DNA of 5,747 bases, from the NCBI GenBank assembly GCA_032027005.1, contig JAVSMW010000001.1, positions 217,380 through 223,126 on the forward strand, in the 5' to 3' direction. A program made the translations under genes and the position numbers. This document shows positions 1 to 4,349 of this stretch, in pieces; the stretch's first letter is position 1, and every line of letters starts with the position of its first letter. Source of the stretch: JAVSMW01 sp032027005. Lineage in GTDB: Bacteria; Bacillota; Thermincolia; Thermincolales; UBA2595. The notes beneath the pieces were generated by a model. The model was given only the letters and a program-made list of their open reading frames with translations. It was not told the DNA's origin and made no database searches.

Positions 1-264
1 TTTCCCCTGATGGAAAATGGCCTCAGTCAAACGATTCTCGTAATCGTACTGGTATGAGGTAATCCGGTTATCAGGCTCAATTTTGGCCGTCCGGTTGCCG
101 TTGCTGTCATAACTGAATTCAGTGAATGGCCCGTCATCTACATTAAATCTGGTCAGTTCGTTGATTTCGTTATAGTAGTATTTCGTGGTAGATGTGGTAT
201 CTCCTGCCGTTCTGGTCATGGACAGGCGGTTTCCAGCCGGGTCGTATTCATAGCCGACAACGCA
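1..264 (-). pseudogene. Headless rhs YD-repeat fragment running off the left edge
   Basis: Open on the minus strand from codon 264 to the window edge, directly after an in-frame TAG (265-267). It reads CVVGYEYDPAGNRLSMTRT, YYYNEINELTRFNVDDG, FSYDSNGNRTAKIEPDN and YQYDYENRLTEAIFHQG, classic YD repeats of an Rhs shell. No start codon with a ribosome site precedes it, and it lies just past the terminator of the previous cassette. It is most likely the homologous rhs piece that heads a third toxin cassette outside the window, silent unless recombined onto a full rhs gene. It encodes repeats upstream of the part of the main rhs gene visible here, so the two cannot be compared directly. Confidence 0.85.
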
Positions 265-346
265 CTACATACGTTTATATATCTTTAAAGCAACAATCTC
301 CACAGTGGAAGGAAAAAAGGCCACATCAGCCAAAACTGTGTGACCT
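151..346 (-). repeat. Cassette-boundary repeat, copy A (terminator plus start of rhs fragment)
   Basis: Aligns nearly end to end with 3770-3960, at roughly three-quarters identity by eye. It is best conserved over the terminator hairpin and the YD-repeat codons, and diverged in the short spacer between them. Both copies follow an immunity gene, so the repeat marks where one cassette ends and the next begins. Confidence 0.85.
313..346 (-). terminator. Rho-independent terminator after second immunity gene
   Basis: On the minus strand AGGTCACACAG pairs with CTGATGTGGCCT around loop TTTTGG, directly followed by six T. It starts 31 bases past the immunity stop and is almost identical to the hairpin at 3925-3960. 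Confidence 0.85.
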
Positions 347-377
347 AATAATTACTCAAAACTAACAAACTCTCCGT

Positions 378-731
378 TTAATCAAAGTTTATCATTTCTT
401 CAATCGCATCTCTGAACCAATTCCAAAATGATTTATATACATTCCTTTGTTCATAACCAACTGAAGCAAAATCATGAATTATTTGGACTTCTTCTCCTTT
501 ATTTAATTCAAAACATGCAACATCATCATTATCGCCTCGTCTAGCAAAAGGAATTAAAATCCTTTTTGGGTATCTAACTTGCATACCTTTAATCCTTTGT
601 TGAACATCACTACTGTTCATTATGTACCAAGGTTCTAAATACGTTAAATTTAACCGAACAGCTTTTAAGAACGATTCTGGATAAATGAACCCTTTTGGCA
701 GCTCTGATGAATTTAATAATTGTATATCCAT
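378..731 (-). CDS. SUKH/SMI1-KNR4-like immunity protein (partner of orphan toxin 2)
   Basis: A 117-residue, probably cytosolic protein starting at ATG 731, two bases after the toxin-2 stop; GGATGG inside the toxin tail, about 9 bases upstream, can serve as ribosome site. Motifs PWYIM, RYPKRILIPFARRGDNDD, VACFELNKGEEVQIIHDF and FWNWFRDAIEEMI resemble small SUKH (SMI1/KNR4) immunity proteins, in which a strand-rich fold binds and neutralises the cognate toxin; the ARRGDNDDVACFE stretch is the most telling. The frame is undamaged although its toxin is split by IS66. Its own promoter is not evident. It could be transcribed by read-through from the IS66 genes, which lie upstream on the same strand, or from a site within the toxin remnant. 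Family assignment is from remembered pattern only. Confidence 0.78.
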   Translation of the reverse strand: MDIQLLNSSELPKGFIYPESFLKAVRLNLTYLEPWYIMNSSDVQQRIKGMQVRYPKRILIPFARRGDNDDVACFELNKGEEVQIIHDFASVGYEQRNVYKSFWNWFRDAIEEMINFD

Positions 732-733
732 AA

Positions 734-1069
734 CTAATTACCATCCCATCCTGTAAAATATGAACCATATGGATTTGCGGTTCTATAAGCAGAATTTTGA
801 TTGTTTATTCTATTAGTCACTGCTTCTCCCCATGTTGTTGGCATTCGCCCATTCTTTGATGTAAACCTTACTGCAACGTCTGCAGGTATCAGGGCACTCG
901 CTGCATGTACTATAGCTTTAACGTCTATTCCCGAATTTTTAGCAGCAAGAACACGTGTTTTATCAACAGTAGACAGCTTTCCATCAGGCATTTTAACCAC
1001 ATCAATCGGGTCTCCTGCCCAAACTTTGTACTCACATGTTTTTCTCCGACGATGCCATAAAGGCCCTCT
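734..1069 (-). pseudogene. Rhs-type toxin C-terminal domain (orphan toxin 2), cut by IS66
   Basis: 111 residues of an orphan toxin tip. Readable motifs in order are GPLWHRRRK, WAGDPIDVVKMPDGKLSTVD, TRVLAAKNSGIDVKA, TTWGEAVTNRINNQNSAYRT and ANPYGS. I recognise the pattern GPLW(x)RR...DPIDVV(x)MPDG(x)L(x)(x)(x)D(x)TRVLAA...TWGEA(x)(x)(x)RI(x)(x)QN(x)(x)(x)R(x)(x)NP(x)GS as a recurring C-terminal domain of Rhs/polymorphic toxins; its catalytic activity is not known to me. The IS66 end sits at base 1070, so the frame running further upstream to 1195 is insertion-sequence DNA and not part of the protein. The domain lacks its first residues and has no start of its own. It ends with TAG two bases before the immunity ATG, the tight spacing expected of a toxin-immunity pair. 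Confidence 0.8.
1062..1069. repeat. IS66 target-site duplication, left copy
   Basis: GGCCCTCT, identical to 3610-3617. Eight bases is the usual IS66 duplication length. An exact pair means one simple insertion without later rearrangement of the ends. Confidence 0.95.
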
Positions 1070-1101
1070 GTAAGCGCTTAATAAAAAGGGGCATTGACAA
1101 A
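1070..1101. repeat. IS66 terminal inverted repeat, tnpC-side end
   Basis: Begins GTAAGCGCTTAAT, identical to the other end for 13 bases, and matches 26 of 32 overall. The first bases contain the palindrome TAAGCGCTTA. It abuts the target copy 1062-1069. Confidence 0.93.
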
Positions 1102-1138
1102 AGAGAACCCCGGTACGAGTTAAGAACGTGTCGGGGTT
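1098..1138 (-). terminator. Possible terminator hairpin in the IS66 tnpC-side end
   Basis: AACCCCG (1106-1112) and CGGGGTT (1132-1138) pair, extended by two G-U pairs and ACG/CGT around loop AGTTAAGAA. On the minus strand it is followed by CTCTTTT. It starts 11 bases after the tnpC stop. The T run is interrupted, so efficiency is uncertain. It would limit IS66 transcription reaching the split toxin and its immunity gene. Confidence 0.5.
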
Positions 1139-1149
1139 TGGTATAATCA

Positions 1150-2745
1150 TTAATGCTTTATGTTGCGGCAGTAGTCCGGCAGCTTTGGCGACCAAGGCAT
1201 AATATCCTCGAGGATGGAAGAATCATCTTTAAAGTTAGCGCCAGGCATCGTGCTTAAGATATGTACCAGATACATAAATACGTTGAGGTTATTAGCCTTC
1301 GCCGTTTCCACAATGCTGTAGACTACGGCACTTGCTTTAGCTCCCTTAGGTGTGTCCGCAAACAGCCAGCCTTTCCTGCCTACCACAAAGGGCCGGATGG
1401 CATTCTCGGCTCGGTTATTAGACAAGGATACCTGTCCGTCTTCCAGAAAGGTGGCCAGCGAAGTCTTTTGATTTCTTGAATAAGTTGTTGCTTCGGCTAG
1501 TTTGGAGCCTTTTAAAGCATTGACTGTTTCAATCCACGACCAATATGCCTCAAGAACTGGCTTAGACCGTTCCCGACGCTGTATTTTCCGCTCTTCCGGA
1601 GTGAGCTGTTCCAAGTCCTTCTCAATTGCAAACAGTCGGTTGCAGTATTCAAAACCCACTGCGGCGGCGGATCCGATGGCGGCTCCCTTCGGCATGGCCT
1701 CCTCATACTTGCGTCGCAGGTGGGCCCAACAGCCACATCGGTTTATATTAAGCACCTTATCATAACCGTTGTAACCATCTGTTTGCAGATAACCGTGAAA
1801 GCCCTCCAGAAACCGCTTCGCATGCTCCCCCGACCGGGTTGGCTGATATTCATAGAGCACCACCGGCTTGGTGACCGTATTGCCTGAACAGTACAACCAC
1901 ATTCGCGATTCCGAGGAAGGTTTCTTGCCCTCTTCTTTGAGCACTTGAATTACACTTTCATCTGCGTGGACGACAGCTTGCTTAAGCAGATGGGCCTTCA
2001 TGGTCTCCCAAAGGGGTGCCAGCCAGTCGTTTGCCGACCGGATAATCCAGTTGGCTAAGGTCGCTCTGGAAAGGAGAATACCTTGATTGGCCCAGTCCTT
2101 TTCCTGTCGATACAGAGGCATGCCATTGACATACTTCTGATACATGACGTGAGCTACAGTGGAAGCTGAAGCAAGACTTCTTTTTATGACAGGTGCGGGA
2201 GTGGGCGCTTTCACTATAGTGGCTTCTCCTGTTTCCTGCTCGCAGCTTTGGCAAACATAGCTGTACCTGATATACCGCAGTAGCCTTACCTGTGCCGGTA
2301 TGATCTCTAATTCTTCCCGGGCGGTCTCCTTACCGAGAACCCGCATTTTTCCACCGCATTCTTCACAGTCAAGCTTTTCTTCATCCAGTTCGCAGAGAAT
2401 TTCCACAACAGGAACGTTCGCCGCCAATTCTTCCTTGGTGCGCTTAGTTTTCCTTACATGCCCGGCAACAGAGATTTTGTCGGGCTCCGGTGCATGGCCT
2501 TTTGATTCGGCCTCCGCTTCATTGAACAGAGATATTTGATTATCATCCTCGCCAAGCACATACCTGCGTTTTTCGCTGGATTGGCCGTATATAGTTTTTT
2601 GGAAATTGGCCAGTATATCCATGAGCCGGTCAATGCGGACCTTCTGAGATTCTACTGTTTTGGCTTGTTCCTGTAACTGATTTTCCAGTCTTGAAATATA
2701 TTCATTTACCTCGGGCGAAAGGCCCGTTAAATCGATCTTTTTCAT
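1150..2745 (-). CDS. tnpC: IS66 transposase TnpC (DDE)
   Basis: 531 residues from the ATG at 2745 (MKKIDLTGLSPEVNEYI), the usual IS66 beginning. The frame extends further upstream to 2874, but that part overlaps the tnpB end and has no ribosome site. Domains: an N-terminal leucine-zipper coiled coil (about 13-50), a zinc-binding domain with Cys127, Cys130, Cys165 and Cys168, and the IS66 DDE catalytic domain (about 180-455) with probable acidic residues Asp262 in HADES, Asp323 in LQTDGY and Glu447 in NNRAENAIRP. A C-terminal IS66 segment follows (SIVETAKANNLNVFMYLVHIL, to LPDYC). By family knowledge it cuts and joins the element ends in the cytoplasm. Length and motifs are complete, so this protein looks functional. 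A 122-base untranslated gap separates it from tnpB, and the ribosome site (GGAA just before ATG) is weak. Confidence 0.95.
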   Translation of the reverse strand: MKKIDLTGLSPEVNEYISRLENQLQEQAKTVESQKVRIDRLMDILANFQKTIYGQSSEKRRYVLGEDDNQISLFNEAEAESKGHAPEPDKISVAGHVRKTKRTKEELAANVPVVEILCELDEEKLDCEECGGKMRVLGKETAREELEIIPAQVRLLRYIRYSYVCQSCEQETGEATIVKAPTPAPVIKRSLASASTVAHVMYQKYVNGMPLYRQEKDWANQGILLSRATLANWIIRSANDWLAPLWETMKAHLLKQAVVHADESVIQVLKEEGKKPSSESRMWLYCSGNTVTKPVVLYEYQPTRSGEHAKRFLEGFHGYLQTDGYNGYDKVLNINRCGCWAHLRRKYEEAMPKGAAIGSAAAVGFEYCNRLFAIEKDLEQLTPEERKIQRRERSKPVLEAYWSWIETVNALKGSKLAEATTYSRNQKTSLATFLEDGQVSLSNNRAENAIRPFVVGRKGWLFADTPKGAKASAVVYSIVETAKANNLNVFMYLVHILSTMPGANFKDDSSILEDIMPWSPKLPDYCRNIKH

Positions 2746-2867
2746 GTTTCCAGTATAACATAAAAACGCTAATTTATCCAGTAATATCAAGGGTTTAAGG
2801 CAGGTAAACGGTGAATACTTTTTGCTCAAAAACAGACATTTTTCGGTTACTCGATGTGTCATCTTAG

Positions 2868-3232
2868 TTAACAAAAATCCCTGGCTGTAACCTCGCCAAA
2901 ACCCTTTGGTGGATCTATAGAGAGACCATCCATGAGCAACCGGAGCTGGCTTACCGTGATGTTCCTTACATCTGCCGGTTCTTTAGGCCACTTAAACCGG
3001 GCTCCAGCACCATCAAGTCTCTTGTAGTACAGGACGAAGCCATTTCTATCCCAACTCAGGCATTTAAGCTCCGATTACGGTCCCGGTTACAGAACAGGAA
3101 AAGATAGTTCCCAAAGGGATCTATGTTGAATTCCTGTTTTACGATAATGGCCAACCCATCAACTGATTTCCTTAGATCTGTAGCGCCACAGGCCAGATAA
3201 ATGCCATCGTAGCTGATGATCTCCCTCAGCAT
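2868..3232 (-). pseudogene. tnpB: IS66 TnpB, frameshifted
   Basis: From ATG 3232, overlapping the tnpA stop, the first frame reads MLREIISYDGIYLACGATDL, RKSVDGLAIIVKQEF and NIDPFGNYLFLFCNRDRNR, then stops after SLNA. The protein continues in another frame from base 3068: LKCLSWDRNGFVLYYKRLDG, ARFKWPKEPADV, ITVSQLRLLMDGLSIDPP, ending at TAA 2868-2870. Together they give a full-length IS66 TnpB (Orf2) of about 120 residues. The break is at the AG at 3069-3070: the family pattern CNRxRxxLK fits if these two bases are an insertion, while a one-base deletion is also possible. No slippery heptamer typical of programmed frameshifting is seen there. The copy is probably inactive unless the shift is a sequencing error. 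Confidence 0.88.
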
Positions 3233-3522
3233 ACGGCATCCACAACCTTAAGCACATCTGCCAACAGAGCTGGACTGAAACCGGCACCCACACAAATGGT
3301 CCATCTGCCGCAGGTAAGCCTGACCTCACTAGTTGCAGATCCCTCTTTGGGAAGTTCTACCGAAGCCCACTGTTGTTGCGCATCACGCTGAGACTTGTTA
3401 ACTTTGGAAGCCCAATAGATATAGTGACGATAGTTGACGCCTCTGGCTTTGCACCATTCCTTTGCAGTCATGCCGCTGCCACGGCATTCAGCTACTAGTG
3501 CTAGTTGTTCATGGTTAGTCAT
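3226..3522 (-). CDS. tnpA: IS66 accessory protein TnpA
   Basis: 98 residues from the ATG at 3522, which has GGGGGT about 7 bases upstream. An in-frame ATG at 3537 would add five residues (MGVER) but has no ribosome site. Residues about 18-37 (MTAKEWCKARGVNYRHYIYW) are the helix-turn-helix-like segment typical of IS66 TnpA. By family knowledge it is one of two small proteins needed with TnpC for efficient transposition, probably by binding the element ends. Its TGA overlaps the tnpB start (ATGCTGA), so the two are translationally coupled. The length is normal and the frame intact. Confidence 0.88.
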   Translation of the reverse strand: MTNHEQLALVAECRGSGMTAKEWCKARGVNYRHYIYWASKVNKSQRDAQQQWASVELPKEGSATSEVRLTCGRWTICVGAGFSPALLADVLKVVDAVC

Positions 3523-3577
3523 TCTTTCTACCCCCATCTACTAATTTCATGGGGATATTTTCTCATGTCCAGCAGGC

Positions 3578-3609
3578 TTTGACCATGCACCTGATAATTA
3601 AGCGCTTAC
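3578..3609. repeat. IS66 terminal inverted repeat, tnpA-side end
   Basis: Ends TTAAGCGCTTAC on the plus strand, the inverted counterpart of 1070-1101, and abuts target copy 3610-3617. It lies upstream of tnpA; no convincing promoter is visible between this repeat and the tnpA start. Confidence 0.93.
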
Positions 3610-3617
3610 GGCCCTCT
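3610..3617. repeat. IS66 target-site duplication, right copy
   Basis: GGCCCTCT, identical to 1062-1069. On the minus strand it forms AGAGGGCC, part of the toxin codons for Arg-Gly-Pro at the split site. Confidence 0.95.
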
Positions 3618-3641
3618 GACAAAGTGGGCTGTTTTCCTCAC
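3610..3641 (-). pseudogene. Proximal piece of the IS66-split toxin-2 domain
   Basis: Removing the IS66 element and one target copy joins this stretch in frame to the distal toxin piece. It reads (V)RKTAHFV followed by RGPLWHRRRK across the insertion site. The frame is closed upstream by TAG at 3645-3647. A GTG at 3639-3641 is the only visible start, with no convincing ribosome site, so the tip was probably already separated from any Rhs shell before IS66 arrived. The restored open frame would be 119 codons. Confidence 0.6.
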
Positions 3642-3647
3642 CTTCTA

Positions 3648-3727
3648 CTGTCAATGGCAGTTGGAACTAAACATTTCTAAAACGTCATGCATTTCGGGAA
3701 ATGTCCACTTCTAACTGCCACTGACGG
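3648..3727. repeat. Imperfect 31-bp inverted repeat at the rhs/toxin-2 junction
   Basis: The arm at 3648-3678 and the reverse complement of 3697-3727 match at 24 of 31 positions around an 18-base spacer; the shared core is GTCA(A/G)TGGCAGTT. It lies exactly where the rhs remnant stops and the toxin-2 fragment begins. The arm sequence GGCAGTTAGAAGTGGACATT loosely recalls the ends of IS21-family elements, so this may be a relic of a lost insertion sequence or a small MITE. That assignment is inference. Confidence 0.5.
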
Positions 3728-3769
3728 CAGGAATTGTACTGACAAATAGCTCTGGAAGCGACAGTATTT

Positions 3770-3880
3770 GGTCAGCTCATTTATTTCGTTATAATAGTAT
3801 TTTCGTTGTAGATGTGGTATCTCCTACCGTTCTGGACATGGAAAGGTGGTTCCCTGCCGGGTCATACTCATCCTAGTGCA
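3770..3880 (-). pseudogene. Degenerate rhs YD-repeat fragment (cassette 2 head)
   Basis: The minus strand reads EYDPAGNHLSMSRTVGDTTS, then after one extra base YYYNEINELTK, matching the YD-repeat peptide encoded at 153-255 near the left edge. The extra A lies in the AAAA run before TAC TAT TAT (about 3801-3804) and breaks the frame. The similarity stops at about 3770, after which unrelated sequence follows and no Rhs core is present. There is no start codon with a ribosome site. It is a non-coding remnant of the rhs part that once preceded the second toxin tip. Confidence 0.8.
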
Positions 3881-3924
3881 TTCCACTTATAATTGCATAT
3901 CTTTTTAGCGGCAATCTACACTGT

Positions 3925-3960
3925 AAAAGAAAGGCCACATCAGCCGAAACTGTGTGACCT
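3925..3960 (-). terminator. Rho-independent terminator after first immunity gene
   Basis: On the minus strand AGGTCACACAG pairs with CTGATGTGGCCT (one G-U pair, one bulged A) around a 6-base loop TTTCGG, followed by TTTCTTTT. It begins 18 bases past the immunity stop. The same hairpin occurs after the second immunity gene (313-346), which supports a real function and a shared cassette end. Confidence 0.8.
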
Positions 3961-3978
3961 TTTAAGATATAGTGTAGT

Positions 3979-4317
3979 CTATCTTAGCCTTAAAAAATAG
4001 CTTCCTTGATAATTGTTTATAACATTCTCATTGGAGTCGAATATAAATGTTATATTGTTGTTAAAATGTTTCATATACTTCAAATCATTAAGTTCTTTTA
4101 AAAATATCTGCTCAACTTTATCCGAGATCCCATTCTCTTGATTTTGCGTTATGTCAAAATCATTTTCGTAAAAGACATATACTTCAAGTGAAAAGTCAGA
4201 CATGGGCACAAAATGCACTGCAAATAAATGTACGTTATTACATTGTGACCAATTCAAAAGAATTATCTTTGCTTTTTCTATCAAACCCCACTGTTGTTGT
4301 TCTTCTTTCTTCATCAT
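3979..4317 (-). CDS. Putative immunity protein for the adjacent Rhs toxin tip
   Basis: A 112-residue, probably cytosolic protein; I recognise no family. I start it at the ATG at 4317, where GGGAGG (4329-4324) lies 6 bases upstream. The frame also extends to 4368, inside the end of rhs, but that start lacks a comparable site. The protein begins MMKKEEQQQWGLIEKAK, has alternating hydrophobic stretches (VHLFAVHFVPM, LEVYVFYEND, ITFIFDSNENV) suggesting a mixed alpha/beta fold, is rich in Asn and acidic residues, and shows no signal peptide or membrane segment. The immunity role is inferred from position: same strand, 32 bases after the rhs stop, small, AT-rich, and closed by a terminator 18 bases downstream. 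It could instead be an unrelated small gene, but the same arrangement recurs in the second cassette. Confidence 0.75.
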   Translation of the reverse strand: MMKKEEQQQWGLIEKAKIILLNWSQCNNVHLFAVHFVPMSDFSLEVYVFYENDFDITQNQENGISDKVEQIFLKELNDLKYMKHFNNNITFIFDSNENVINNYQGSYFLRLR

Positions 4318-4349
4318 GATAAACCTCCCAGCCTTATAAATGTATATTC

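Larger units (their letters stand above)
1070..3609 (-). mobile_element. IS66-family insertion sequence, 2540 bp
   Basis: Both ends begin GTAAGCGCTTAAT pointing inward; the terminal 32 bases (1070-1101 and 3578-3609 reversed) match at 26 positions. GTAAGCG-type ends, an 8-bp target duplication and the tnpA-tnpB-tnpC order are hallmarks of IS66. The flanks are the identical octamer GGCCCTCT at 1062-1069 and 3610-3617. The element lies inside the orphan toxin-2 reading frame, with its genes in the same direction as the host genes. Because tnpB is frameshifted this copy may no longer move by itself. Confidence 0.96.
3770..3960 (-). repeat. Cassette-boundary repeat, copy B
   Basis: The counterpart of 151-346 after the first immunity gene. 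It has more damage (the frameshift and an altered Tyr-Glu-Tyr-Asp opening), which suggests it is under no coding constraint. Confidence 0.85.

Noticed and set aside
1070..1195. Extension of the toxin-2 frame upstream to an ATG at 1195, as a 153-residue protein
   Set aside because: Bases 1070-1195 belong to the IS66 end and the tnpC tail; the frame there is read-through without family similarity and has no ribosome site.
2752..2757. Extended -10 element (TGT followed by TATACT) just upstream of tnpC
   Set aside because: It would start the transcript at about the tnpC ATG, leaving no leader, and the -35 match is poor; probably chance.
2746..2874. Longer TnpC start near 2874
   Set aside because: The extra 43 residues overlap the tnpB end, lack a ribosome site and do not resemble IS66 transposase beginnings.
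151..3960. CRISPR or other regular repeat array
   Set aside because: Only two diverged copies of one cassette boundary are present; there are no short regularly spaced repeats.
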